From Streptomyces fradiae ATCC 10745 = DSM 40063 (GTDB lineage Bacteria > Actinomycetota > Actinomycetes > Streptomycetales > Streptomycetaceae): a stretch of DNA of 64,000 nucleotides. The notes beneath the pieces were generated by a model. That model had not been told where the DNA came from, did not search any database, and saw nothing but the letters and a program-made list of their open reading frames with translations. The position numbers and the translations under genes were made by a program. Below are positions 8,384-16,775 of the stretch, piece after piece (positions within the stretch are counted from its first letter, which is position 1; the number at the start of each line of letters is the position of its first letter). The DNA lies in assembly GCF_008704425.1 (NCBI RefSeq), contig NZ_CP023696.1, positions 5,992,501-6,056,500 on the forward strand, read 5' to 3'.

Positions 8384-8532
8384 GACACTGCGTGCCAGGA
8401 ATTTCTCTCACTTGCCCGTGAGGGCGCTCGGATGAGCGATGATCGATCGTTGTCCGCGGCGGGTGGGCGATTCGGCCCGGTTCGGGGCGATCGAACGAGG
8501 GTGTGTGGGGGCGCGGGAGGTGCGCACATGCG

Positions 8533-8569
8533 TCGGGGGCGGACGGCGTCGACGCGCGTCCGCCCCCGA
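8533..8569 (-). terminator. Terminator hairpin after the TetR gene
   Basis: TCGGGGGCGGACG (8533-8545) and CGTCCGCCCCCGA (8557-8569) form a perfect 13-bp stem with an 11-nt loop. It lies about 50 nt beyond the stop of the TetR gene and upstream of the ccr promoter, so it should insulate ccr from read-through. Confidence 0.75.
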
Positions 8570-8616
8570 AGGGCGTGCCCGGCGACCTCGCGCCGGTACG
8601 GGAAGGGGCCCGGCCG

Positions 8617-9453
8617 TCAGTCCGCGTCGCGGCCGAGGGCCCGGGTGATGGTGGCCATCACCTCGTCGAGCGGCGCGTCCGTCCGGGCCACCGCCACCAG
8701 CACCCCGCCCTCCGCCGACGCGGTGACCGCGCCCGCCCCGCCGCCGGTCGCGGCGCCGGTCCGGGGCGCCGTGGACCGGCCCGCGCCGATGCCCGTGCCG
8801 AACGTGCGCCGGACGATCGCGAACGCGTGGTCGAGCTGCGCCTCCACGTCGCCCTCGCCGCCCGCCCGCAGCCAGCGGCGCAGCACGTGGTTGTGGGCCG
8901 TGACGACCGCGGACGCGGCCACCTCCGCCAGCAGCGGGTCGTCGTTGCCGTCGTGGTGGTCGCGCTCGTCGAAGTGGCCCAGCAGGTAGCGGGTGAACAG
9001 CCGCTCGTAGCGCGCCACCGAGGCGATCTCGCGCTCCCGCAGCGTGGGCACCTCGCGGGTGAGCCGGTAGCGCGCGACCGACACCGAGGGCGAGGCCGCG
9101 TACATCTTCATGACTTCCTTGATGCCCCGGCACACCGTGTCGAGCGGGTGCTCGTGCGCGGGGGCGGCGTTGAGCACCGCCTCCGCCCGGACCAGCGTGT
9201 CGTCGTGGTCCGGGAAGATCGCCTCCTCCTTGGAGCGGAAGTGGCGGAAGAACGTCCGCCGCGCCACACCCGCGGCGGCGGCGATCTCGTCGACCGTCGT
9301 CGCCTCGTACCCCTTGGCCGCGAAGAGCTCCATCGCGGCGGCGGCCAGTTCGCGGCGCATCCTGAGCCGCTGGGCGGCGGCACGGCCGCCCGCGGCGCTC
9401 TCGGCGCCCTCGGGCGCGGTGCCGGCACGGGGTGTCTTCACGGGCTGGGACAT
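8617..9453 (-). CDS. TetR-family transcriptional regulator
   Basis: This 278-residue protein has an N-terminal TetR helix-turn-helix (about residues 30-76), seen as AAMELFAAKGYEATTVDEIA followed by GVARRTFFRHFRSKEEA. The ligand domain follows to about residue 215, then a Gly/Ala-rich linker and a short valine-rich C-terminal segment. The start chosen is ATG 9451-9453 (MSQPVK); an in-frame ATG at 9469-9471 is less well placed. It lies between the fused 3-hydroxyacyl-CoA dehydrogenase gene and ccr on the same strand. Control of ccr through the palindrome at 8361-8375 is an inference. Confidence 0.9.
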   Translation of the reverse strand: MSQPVKTPRAGTAPEGAESAAGGRAAAQRLRMRRELAAAAMELFAAKGYEATTVDEIAAAAGVARRTFFRHFRSKEEAIFPDHDDTLVRAEAVLNAAPAHEHPLDTVCRGIKEVMKMYAASPSVSVARYRLTREVPTLREREIASVARYERLFTRYLLGHFDERDHHDGNDDPLLAEVAASAVVTAHNHVLRRWLRAGGEGDVEAQLDHAFAIVRRTFGTGIGAGRSTAPRTGAATGGGAGAVTASAEGGVLVAVARTDAPLDEVMATITRALGRDAD

Positions 9454-9577
9454 GCCCCGAACGTACTCCATCGGCGCGGGGGCCCGCGCCCGAGGGGGAG
9501 AGCCGCCAGGGGACCCGAGCAGCCCGCCCCACCCGTCGTACGGCCCGTGTGGCCCCGGGCCGTACGTCCGGCCGGGC

Positions 9578-11362
9578 TCAGCGCCGCGCATACTCGCGGA
9601 AGCCGCGCCCCGTCTTGCGGCCCAGGCAGCCCGCCGCCACCAGGTGCTCCAGCAGCGGCGCCGGGGCCAGCCCGGGCTCCCGGAACTCCTCGTGCAGGAC
9701 CCGCTCGATGGCCAGCGACACGTCCAGGCCGACCACGTCGAGCAGTTCGAACGGGCCCATCGGGTAGCCGCCGCCCAGCTTCATCGCGGCGTCGATGTCG
9801 TCGAGCGTCGCGTAGTGCTCCTGGACCATCTTGACGGCGTTGTTCAGGTACGGGAAGAGCAGGGCGTTCACGATGAAACCGGCGCGGTCGCCGCAGTCCA
9901 CCGGGTGCTTGCGGATCCTCGCCGTGACCGCGCGGACGGTGGCGTGGGTGTCGTCGGCGGTCAGGACCGTGCGGACGACCTCGACCAGCTTCATCGCGGG
10001 CGCCGGGTTGAAGAAGTGCATCCCGATCACGTCCTGCGGGCGCGAGGTGGCGCGGGCGCAGGCGACGACGGGCAGCGACGAGGTGGTGGTGGCCAGGACG
10101 GCGCCCGGCTTGCAGATCTTGTCGAGCGCGGCGAACAGCTGCCGCTTCACCGCCAGGTCCTCCGCGACCGCCTCGACGGCCAGGTCCACCTCGGCGAAGG
10201 CGTCCAGTGACCCGGCCGGGGAGATCCGCTCCAGGGTCGCGTCGCGCGCCTCCGGCGTCATGCGGCCCCTGTCGACGGACCGGGCGAGGGAGGTGGCGAT
10301 CCGCGCCTTCGCCGCGTCGGCCTTCTCCTGGGAGCGGGCGGCGAGGACCACGCCGTACCCCGCCTTCGCGAAGACCTCCGCGATGCCCGAGGCCATGGTG
10401 CCCGACCCGGCGACGCCGACCGAGCGGACCTCGCGCGGCTTCGCCCCGCCCTCGCCGCCGGGCGGCGGGGTCAGCGCGTCCGGGACCACCTCGGCGCTGT
10501 CCGGCGCCGCGTACGTGTAGAACCCGCGCCCCGCCTTGCGGCCGGTCAGGCCGGCCTCGGCGAGCTGCTTCAGGATCGGCGCGGGGGCGTGCAGCCGGTC
10601 GCGGGACTCGGTGTACATGGCCTCCAGGACCGTGCGGGCGGTGTCGACGCCGATCAGGTCGAGCAGCGCCAGCGGGCCCATCGGCAGGCCGCAGCCGAGC
10701 CGCATCGCCGCGTCGATGTCCTCGCGGGAGGCGTACTTCGACTCGTACATGGCGGCCGCCTGGTTGAGGTAGCCGAACAGCAGGCCGTCGGCGACGAAGC
10801 CGGGCCGGTCGCCCACGGAGACGGGCTCCTTGCCGAGCGCGTGCGCCAACTCCGTGACGGCGGCGACCGCCTGCGGGGCCGTCAGCACCGACGACACGAC
10901 CTCGACCAGCTTCATCGCGGGGGCCGGGTTGAAGAAGTGCAGGCCCAGCACGCGCTCGGGGCGGGCGGAGTCGGCGGCGAGCCGTGTCACCGACAGGGCG
11001 TTCGTCCCCGTCGCGATGATCGCGGTGGGCCGGACGATGCCGTCCAGGGCCCGCACGACCTGCTGCTTCAGCTCATACGACTCGGGGACGACCTCGATGA
11101 CGAGGTCGGCGTCGGCCGCGGCCTGGAGATCGGAGTACGTGCGGAACCGGGCGAGGATGTCGCGCCGCTCCTCCTCGGTGATCCGCTCGCGGGACACGGA
11201 CCGGGCGGTGGAGGCGGCCAGCGCGGCGACCGCGCGGCGGGCGGCGGCCTCGCTGACGTCGATGCCGACGACCTCGCGGCCGGCGCGGGCCAGGACCTCG
11301 GCGATACCGGCACCCATGGTGCCGAGGCCGACGACGGCGATGGTGGAGAGAGGGGTGTCCAT
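9578..11362 (-). CDS. 3-hydroxybutyryl-CoA dehydrogenase, two fused modules
   Basis: This 594-residue protein holds two complete 3-hydroxyacyl-CoA dehydrogenase modules. Module 1 (about 8-290) starts with VVGLGTMGAGIAEVLARAG and module 2 (about 315-594) with VAGSGTMASGIAEVFAKAG, both NAD-binding. Each carries the catalytic-His segment HFFNPAPAMKLVEVV and the C-terminal helical domain with LPMGPLALLDLIG or YPMGPFELLDVVG. It probably oxidises/reduces acetoacetyl-CoA and 3-hydroxybutyryl-CoA, feeding crotonyl-CoA supply for ccr. ATG 11360-11362 has GGAG 7 nt upstream. Single-module enzymes are usually about 280-290 residues, so this is a tandem duplication-fusion. Confidence 0.93.
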   Translation of the reverse strand: MDTPLSTIAVVGLGTMGAGIAEVLARAGREVVGIDVSEAAARRAVAALAASTARSVSRERITEEERRDILARFRTYSDLQAAADADLVIEVVPESYELKQQVVRALDGIVRPTAIIATGTNALSVTRLAADSARPERVLGLHFFNPAPAMKLVEVVSSVLTAPQAVAAVTELAHALGKEPVSVGDRPGFVADGLLFGYLNQAAAMYESKYASREDIDAAMRLGCGLPMGPLALLDLIGVDTARTVLEAMYTESRDRLHAPAPILKQLAEAGLTGRKAGRGFYTYAAPDSAEVVPDALTPPPGGEGGAKPREVRSVGVAGSGTMASGIAEVFAKAGYGVVLAARSQEKADAAKARIATSLARSVDRGRMTPEARDATLERISPAGSLDAFAEVDLAVEAVAEDLAVKRQLFAALDKICKPGAVLATTTSSLPVVACARATSRPQDVIGMHFFNPAPAMKLVEVVRTVLTADDTHATVRAVTARIRKHPVDCGDRAGFIVNALLFPYLNNAVKMVQEHYATLDDIDAAMKLGGGYPMGPFELLDVVGLDVSLAIERVLHEEFREPGLAPAPLLEHLVAAGCLGRKTGRGFREYARR

Positions 11363-11785
11363 CACGGGACTCCAGGGATGAGTGACGGCTGGTGAGGGTG
11401 AGGGGCGCGGCGGCCCGGCGCACGCGCGCGGGGCGAGAGGGGGCGTACCGCGCGGAGGGCGCCGCACGGGGCGCCGACGGCCGCAGGGGTGCCGAACGGC
11501 GGCCGCGCGGAGCGTCCACGGCCGGGCCGGGCGCGGCGGGTACGGGCAAGGCCCGCGCGTCGCGCCGGAGAGGATCGACGGGCCCTGTCCCGGGGCCGCG
11601 TCGGGTGAAGTGGTGCCGAACCGACTGCACTCGGGGCGGCTGCGTCACCAGGCCGCCCGAGGGGGAGCGGGGGGTTGGCCCCGCTCACCTGAGGTTAACC
11701 GGTGGGTAATGAGCGCGCCAGACCCCGGGGCGGGCCGCCCGGTGTGATCTGGATCGCGGACCCGGCCGTCGCTACCCTGGCCGCC
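11363..11785. other. Divergent intergenic region, hbd side and HEAT side
   Basis: This gap holds no convincing gene. A hairpin GAGCGGGG/CCCCGCTC lies at 11675-11696, followed by the palindrome GGTTAACC at 11693-11700, an AT-rich spot unusual for this DNA and possibly part of the promoter for the dehydrogenase gene. The right end carries the leaderless promoter of the HEAT gene. Confidence 0.5.
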
Positions 11786-11788
11786 ATG
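11773..11788 (+). promoter_or_regulatory. Leaderless -10 box of the HEAT-repeat gene
   Basis: TACCCT at 11773-11778 is followed by 7 nt and then the ATG at 11786, so transcription should begin at or next to the start codon. No Shine-Dalgarno sequence is present. Confidence 0.6.
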
Positions 11789-12361
11789 GACCCCGACTTC
11801 GGCTCCCTCACCGACCGGCTGGAGGGCGAGGCGGGGGACGACCCCGCCTACCGGCGGCTCCTCGCGACGGACGACCGCGACGAGCTGGCCGCCGTCCTCA
11901 CCGCGCCCCGCATGCCGCTGTGGGCGCGGGAGCTGGCCGCGTTCCGGCTGGGCACCGCGGGCGACCGGCGGGCCTTCGAGGCGCTCGTCCTGCTGCTCAA
12001 CCACCGCGACCCCGAGCGGTGCGTCGGCGCCGCCCACGCGCTGACCGTGCTGGGCGACCCCCGGACCGCGCGCGCCGCAGCCGCGCTCGCCACCAACGAA
12101 CTGCGCGTCGCCTACGCCCTCGTACCCGTACGGCTCCTGACCGCGCTGCGCGCTCCCGAGTCCGTCCCGGCGCTCGTCACCGTGCTGGGCCGCCGACTGG
12201 CCCCGGGCGACCCGTACTGGCGCGTCGGCGTCGCCTGCGCGGAGGGGCTGGGCGCCCTGGCCGACCCCCGCGCCCGCCCCGTCCTGGAGGCGGCCCGCCC
12301 CCACCCCCGCATCGGCCCGGCCGCCGCGACCGCGCTGATCAGGCTGCCGGCCACGTCCTGA
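11786..12361 (+). CDS. HEAT-repeat protein
   Basis: This 191-residue, all-helical, alanine-rich protein shows repeats of about 30 residues with the PBS-lyase/HEAT pattern, for example LWARELAAFRLGTAGDRRAF, CVGAAHALTVLGDPRTARAA and GVACAEGLGALADPRARPVL. Such scaffolds bind proteins; no catalytic motif is visible. The ATG at 11786 is preceded by TACCCT-N7, fitting a leaderless transcript. Neighbours give no clear role. The gene converges on a GNAT gene and ends before a 26-bp perfect palindrome. Confidence 0.8.
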   Translation: MDPDFGSLTDRLEGEAGDDPAYRRLLATDDRDELAAVLTAPRMPLWARELAAFRLGTAGDRRAFEALVLLLNHRDPERCVGAAHALTVLGDPRTARAAAALATNELRVAYALVPVRLLTALRAPESVPALVTVLGRRLAPGDPYWRVGVACAEGLGALADPRARPVLEAARPHPRIGPAAATALIRLPATS

Positions 12362-12459
12362 CCGGGCCGCCGTGCCCGTCCGGCCCCGCCGTGCGCGTCC
12401 CCGCCGGCCGCCGTGCCCGTCCCGGCCGGTCGCGGAGGCCGGCCCGCCCGCTTACCGGG

Positions 12460-12485
12460 CCGGGCGCCCGGGCCCGGGCGCCCGG
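12460..12485. terminator. 26-bp perfect palindrome, probable bidirectional terminator
   Basis: The sequence from 12460 to 12485 equals its own reverse complement and is built from CCGGGCGCCCGGG units. It sits in the 288-nt gap between the convergent HEAT and GNAT genes. A 20-nt direct repeat of its right side plus flank (12474-12493) recurs at 12591-12610. The rest of the gap is low-complexity GC. Confidence 0.55.
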
Positions 12486-12649
12486 CCCCGGCCGCCGCCG
12501 TCCGCTCCGGCAGCCCCGGCCGCCGCTGCCACGCCCGCCCGCTCCGGCCGCCACCGCCGCTTCGCCCCGCCCCGGCCGGGGCCGTCCACCCCGGGCGCCC
12601 GGCCCCGGCCCATACGCCCAGGCGCTGCGGGCCGGCCACGCGCGGGCCG

Positions 12650-13165
12650 CTACAGGCCCTTCGCGTACCGCACTTCCACCACCGTCGCGCCGCCGACCTC
12701 CCACGGCTCGCTCGCCCCGTCCGGCGCGAACCCGGCCTTCGCGTAGAAGCGGCGGCCCCGCGCGTTGCCCTCCAGGACCCACAGCGACAGCCGCCCGTAC
12801 CCCAGCGCCGCCGCCCGTGCCGCCACCTCGTCCGCCAGCGCGCGCCCCACGCCCGTCCCCACCACGTCGGGACGGACGTACAGCGCGTACAGCTCCCCGT
12901 CGCCGGGGCCCGCGCCCGGCGACCGGTCCGGCCCGAAGGCCGCCCAGCCCACCACCTCCCCGGCGCGCTCCGCCACCAGGTGCGCCCCCCGCTCCCCGGC
13001 GCGCGCGAGCTGCTCGCGGTGGGCCGAAGCGCCCTCCTCGGGGCTCATCGCCGCCAGGTACGCCTCGGGCAGCAGCCCCCGGTAGGCGAACCGCCACCCG
13101 GCCACCCGCACCCCGGCGACCGCCGCGCAGTCGGCCTCCGTCATCCCCCTGACCAGCACCGTCAT
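12650..13165 (-). CDS. GNAT-family N-acetyltransferase
   Basis: This 171-residue protein has the GNAT fold: an N-terminal MTVLVRGMTEADCAAV strand-helix, the acetyl-CoA motif in VRPDVVGTGVGRALAD (Q/R-x2-G-x-G/A type) and the C-terminal LSLWVLEGNARGRRFYAKAGF. The acceptor is not predictable. ATG 13163-13165 overlaps the stop of the upstream RidA-like gene as ATGA, so the two form a coupled pair. Confidence 0.9.
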   Translation of the reverse strand: MTVLVRGMTEADCAAVAGVRVAGWRFAYRGLLPEAYLAAMSPEEGASAHREQLARAGERGAHLVAERAGEVVGWAAFGPDRSPGAGPGDGELYALYVRPDVVGTGVGRALADEVAARAAALGYGRLSLWVLEGNARGRRFYAKAGFAPDGASEPWEVGGATVVEVRYAKGL

Positions 13166-13575
13166 GGCCGCGACCCTTCGGGGACGAGCGCGAACGCCTC
13201 GACCTCCAGCAGCAGTTCCGGCCGGAACAGGGCGGTGACCTGCACGGCCGTGCTCGCCGGGGGAGGGGTCGTGCCGAGTGCCTCGTCGCGGGCCGCGCGC
13301 ACCGCCGGGAGGTACGCCACGTCCGTCACGTAGTACGTCAGCTTCACCACGTCGTCGAACGCGGCGCCCGCCGCGGCCAGGCAGCGGCGCAGGTTGGCGA
13401 AGACCTGCCGGGCCTGGGCCGCCGGGTCGCCCTCGCCGACCACCTCGCCGTCCGCGTCGAGGGCGCACTGCCCGGACACGGCCACGAACCGCCCCGTCCC
13501 CCACACGACATGGCTGTAGCCGGAGCCGGGCGCGACCCCCTCGGGGGCCGCCACACGCGTCAGATGAGTCGTCAT
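13162..13575 (-). CDS. RidA/YjgF-family protein, lacking the usual arginine
   Basis: This 137-residue protein of the Rid family has GRFVAVSGQCALDADGEVVG, VFANLRRCLAAAGAAFDDVVKLTYYV and a C-terminal ALFRPELLLEVEAFALV. In imine-deaminating RidA the segment before the last strand has a conserved arginine (R-x-C-V-E-V); here it reads ASTAVQV, so that arginine seems absent and deaminase activity is doubtful. Two starts are possible: ATG 13573-13575 (used here) or ATG 13582-13584, three codons longer. It is coupled to the GNAT gene by an ATGA overlap. Confidence 0.85.
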   Translation of the reverse strand: MTTHLTRVAAPEGVAPGSGYSHVVWGTGRFVAVSGQCALDADGEVVGEGDPAAQARQVFANLRRCLAAAGAAFDDVVKLTYYVTDVAYLPAVRAARDEALGTTPPPASTAVQVTALFRPELLLEVEAFALVPEGSRP

Positions 13576-13627
13576 GCCGCCCATCCTGCGCGAGAGCCCC
13601 GCCCCGCCGCGCCGGGTTTACGGGGCG

Positions 13628-15220
13628 TCAGCCCCCGTGGGCGCGGGCGGCGAGCGCCCCGTGCACCGCCGGGGGCGCCTCGCGCGCCGCCCGCGCGGGG
13701 TCCGCCGCCGCCGAGGGCACCGGGGCGGGGCGGGCCGGGCACACCGTGTCCGGCCCGTCGCCGCCGTCGCCGCGCGGCACCTCCCCGGTGTCCAGGTACC
13801 GGACGAGGACGCGGTCGGCGCAGGCGTTGCCGCGCAGCGTCACCGCGTGGTTGCCGCCGCCGCGCTCCACGACCAGCCGGGAGCCGGCCAGCAGCCGGTG
13901 GGCGGCGAGCGCCCCCTCGTACGGCGTGGCCGCGTCCTCGGTCGCCTGGAACAGCAGCATCGGCGGCACCGCCGCGTTCGCCACGTCCGGCGGCGTCAGC
14001 GACGGCACCGGCCAGAACGCGCACGGCGCGTTGTACCAGGCGTTGTTCCAGGTGGAGAACGGCGCCTTCGTGTGGGCGGCCCACATGTCGCGGTGCCACA
14101 CCCCCCACGACCGGGGCCACGGGGCGTCCCGGCACTCGACCGCCGTGTACCCGGCGTACGCGTTGGCGGTGGACCCGTCCGGAGCGGCGAGCGACTCGTA
14201 CGCCGCCACCAGCGGCCCCGCGTCGCCCTCCTTCGCGTACGCGGAGAAGGCGGCGGCCAGCAGCGGCCAGTACCCGTCGTGGTAGGCGCCCGGCAGGAAG
14301 GTGTCCTCCACCTCCGCCGCGCCGACCCGGCCGTCCGCGGGCGCCTCGCGCAGCGCGGCGCGCATCGCGTACCAGCGGTCCTCCACCCGTGCCGGGTCGC
14401 CGCCGAGCCCGTAGACCCGGTCGTGCCGGGCCACCCACGCGAGGAAGGCCTTGTGCCGCGCGTCGAACGCGTGGTCCTGCGCCAGGTTCGCGTCGTACCA
14501 GACGCCGCCGGGGTGGACCACCGAGTCGAGGACCGCGCGCCGCACCCGCCGCGGGTACAGCTTCGCGTACACGGCGCCCAGGTACGTCCCGTACGAGTAG
14601 CCGAAGTAGTTGACGCGCGGGGCGCCGAGGGCCTCGCGGATCGCGTCCATGTCGCGGGCGGCGGCCACGGTGCCCATGTGCGGCAGCAGCCGCCCGTGCG
14701 CGTCGCCGCACGCGCGCGCGAAGGCCGCCGCGCGGGCCGCGCCCCGCCGCTCCTCGCGCGCGTCGCGCGGCACCGGGTCGGGCCGCACGGGCGCGAAGTG
14801 GTCCGGCCGGCAGGTCAGGGCGGGCCTGCTGGCGCCGGTGCCGCGCGGGTCGAAGCCGATCACGTCGTACCGCGCGGCGAGCTCCGCCGGGAGGGACGCG
14901 GCCACGAACCCGGCCAGGTCGCGGCCACCGGCGCCGGGCCCGCCCGGGTTGACCAGCAGCGGGCCGTCGAAGGTGCGCGCGGTGTGCCGGACGCGGGACA
15001 GGGCGAGGGTGATCCGTTCCCCGTCCGGGTCGGCGTGGTCGAGGGGCACCCGCAGCGAGGCGCACTCCAGCTTCGGGTACCGCGCGGTGCCGCACGCCGT
15101 CCAGGAGAGCGACGGCGTACGGGGCTTCGGCGCGGGCGGTTCGGCGGCCGAGGGGGCGGCGCCGACCGCGCCCGCGATCAGCGCGCCCGCCGCGATGAGG
15201 GTTCCTGCGCGTTTCTGCAT
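13628..15220 (-). CDS. Secreted S33-family (tripeptidyl) aminopeptidase
   Basis: This 530-residue alpha/beta-hydrolase begins with a typical signal peptide (basic MQKR, hydrophobic to about residue 22, cleavage near AAPSAA). The oxyanion segment is NPGGPGAGG (about 91-99), the nucleophile Ser209 is in YFGYSYGTYLGA, and the C-terminal acid and histidine are in FQATEDAATP and GGGNHAV. This is the pattern of Streptomyces tripeptidyl aminopeptidases (SlpD/SlpE/Tap type), which release N-terminal tripeptides outside the cell. Cysteines in the C-terminal cap domain may form a disulfide. The gene stands alone; start ATG 15218-15220. Confidence 0.92.
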   Translation of the reverse strand: MQKRAGTLIAAGALIAGAVGAAPSAAEPPAPKPRTPSLSWTACGTARYPKLECASLRVPLDHADPDGERITLALSRVRHTARTFDGPLLVNPGGPGAGGRDLAGFVAASLPAELAARYDVIGFDPRGTGASRPALTCRPDHFAPVRPDPVPRDAREERRGAARAAAFARACGDAHGRLLPHMGTVAAARDMDAIREALGAPRVNYFGYSYGTYLGAVYAKLYPRRVRRAVLDSVVHPGGVWYDANLAQDHAFDARHKAFLAWVARHDRVYGLGGDPARVEDRWYAMRAALREAPADGRVGAAEVEDTFLPGAYHDGYWPLLAAAFSAYAKEGDAGPLVAAYESLAAPDGSTANAYAGYTAVECRDAPWPRSWGVWHRDMWAAHTKAPFSTWNNAWYNAPCAFWPVPSLTPPDVANAAVPPMLLFQATEDAATPYEGALAAHRLLAGSRLVVERGGGNHAVTLRGNACADRVLVRYLDTGEVPRGDGGDGPDTVCPARPAPVPSAAADPARAAREAPPAVHGALAARAHGG

Positions 15221-15400
15221 CCGGCCAGTCTCCGGGCGCCGCCCCGCCGGACCGGGCCGGACGGGCCCCGGTCCACCCGTACGTGACCCGATCGGGCGGC
15301 GCGGGCGTCCCACCGCGTGGGCGACGCCCGATTTGGGTCCGCGCGGCCCAGGTGGTTGGCTGGGCCCGCAACGAGTACGGCGAACGCGGGAGGCACAGCA

Positions 15401-15847
15401 ATGGCGCAGGTGGAGGCCACCACGGAACGGGTCGTCGCGGCGGACCCGGAGACCGTCTTCGACGCCCTGGCCGACTACGCGGGGACCCGCGGCACGCTGC
15501 TGCCCGAGCAGTTCAGCGCGTACGAGGTGCGGGAGGGCGGCGACGGCGAGGGCACCGTCGTCCACTGGCGGCTCCAGGCCACCAGCAAGCGCGTCCGGGA
15601 CTGCCTGCTCGACGTCACCGAGCCCACCGACGGGCAGCTCGTCGAGAAGGACCGCAACTCCTCCATGGTGACCACCTGGACCGTCACGCCCGCCGGGCAG
15701 GGCCGCTCCCGCGTCGTCGTCACCACCGTGTGGAACGGCGCCGGCGGCATCGGCGGCTTCTTCGAGCGCACCTTCGCCCCCAAGGGCCTCGGCCGCATCT
15801 ACGACGCCCTGCTCGCCAACCTCGCCGCCGCGACCGAGAAGAAGTGA
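15401..15847 (+). CDS. SRPBCC-family (polyketide cyclase/dehydrase-like) protein
   Basis: This 148-residue protein fits the START/SRPBCC fold: an N-terminal strand VEATTERVVAADPETVFDAL, mixed beta strands (VVHWRLQATSKRVRDCLLDV, SMVTTWTVTPAG) and a long C-terminal helix GRIYDALLANLAAATE. These proteins bind hydrophobic small molecules; the ligand is unknown and no polyketide cluster is near. ATG 15401 has GGGAGG 7 nt upstream. It is transcribed divergently from the S33 peptidase gene. Confidence 0.85.
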   Translation: MAQVEATTERVVAADPETVFDALADYAGTRGTLLPEQFSAYEVREGGDGEGTVVHWRLQATSKRVRDCLLDVTEPTDGQLVEKDRNSSMVTTWTVTPAGQGRSRVVVTTVWNGAGGIGGFFERTFAPKGLGRIYDALLANLAAATEKK

Positions 15848-15987
15848 CCCGGAAGCGGCCCGCCGCGGCCGCGTGACGCGCCGTCACCGGCCCCGCCGGG
15901 CCGAGCGCGCCGTCCGCCCGCCGGGCCGCGTGGTGTTCCGGGCGCGGGGCGGTCGCGGCGGCCCGCCGGGGCGGGCCTTTGCGCACG

Positions 15988-16027
15988 CGCGGGGACGGCG
16001 GCGCGCACCCGCGCCGCCGTCCCCGCG
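15988..16027. terminator. Bidirectional terminator
   Basis: CGCGGGGACGGCGGCGC (15988-16004) and GCGCCGCCGTCCCCGCG (16011-16027) form a perfect 17-bp stem with a 6-nt loop between the convergent SRPBCC and hemerythrin genes. A smaller hairpin followed by CCTTT precedes it at 15961-15980. Confidence 0.85.
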
Positions 16028-16075
16028 ACCGTGCCGGGCCGCGCCCCCGCGGAGCGCCGCCCGGTCCCCGGACCG

Positions 16076-16639
16076 TCAGCCGTGCTTGCCGCGGCCCGTG
16101 AGGGCGTCGCGCAGCCGGTCGATCATGCCCGTGCCCGGGGCGAGGAGCTTGTTGGCCGGCGGCTTGTCCGGGGCCGCCGGGTGCGGCCGGGTCGGCGCCG
16201 TCTTCTTCGCGTGCCGGACCTTCTCGCCCAGCTCCTCCAGCGTCTCCTGCGGGCAGGCCTCGCGGAGCCTCGGCAGCAGGTTGGCCTCCTCGTCCGCGAC
16301 GTGCTCGCGGATCTCCGCCATCAGCTGCGTGACCAGCGCGTCGAACCGGGGGTCGTCCGCCTTGCAGCCCTCCAGCTCCTTCATCGTGCGCTCGGCCGAC
16401 GCGTGGTCCTCCAGCTCCTTGTCGGCGAGCGCGTCGCCGCCCGCCAGGTGCTCGCGCACCGCCGGGTACAGGTACTCCTCCTCCGCGACGGAGTGGCGGA
16501 CCAGCTCCATCGTGACCTGGTCGGCGAGGCGCTTGCGCTCCGGGTCGCCGGAGGGCAGCTCCGTGATGCGCGTGAACAGCTCCTCCACCTCCCGGTGGTC
16601 GGTGGTCAGCTCGGTGATCACGTCTCCGCCGTGTCCCAT
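16076..16639 (-). CDS. Hemerythrin HHE-domain protein
   Basis: This 187-residue four-helix protein probably holds a di-iron site and senses or binds O2, NO or redox state. Metal-ligand candidates recur in order: DHREVEELF, VRHSVAEEEYLYP, DHASAERTM and VADEEANLLPRL. After about residue 145 it continues as a Pro/Lys-rich tail ending RLRDALTGRGKHG, which is unlike the core and probably flexible. ATG 16637-16639. It is divergent from the unknown gene at 16776. Confidence 0.9.
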   Translation of the reverse strand: MGHGGDVITELTTDHREVEELFTRITELPSGDPERKRLADQVTMELVRHSVAEEEYLYPAVREHLAGGDALADKELEDHASAERTMKELEGCKADDPRFDALVTQLMAEIREHVADEEANLLPRLREACPQETLEELGEKVRHAKKTAPTRPHPAAPDKPPANKLLAPGTGMIDRLRDALTGRGKHG

Positions 16640-16775
16640 GGGTTCCTCCGCGTTCCGGGGTGATCGGTGCAGAGTGCGGATACCACGGGGAGCGGGTGAT
16701 ATGCGTCATTACGCCGGACGGCCCCGCCGGGGTACCGTGCGACCGTCCGCACCCGTTCGGCCCAACGGACCACTC

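Noticed and set aside
15401..15847. Polyketide cyclase-like gene as part of a polyketide cluster.
   Set aside because: No ketosynthase or carrier protein lies within the window; SRPBCC proteins are common outside such clusters.
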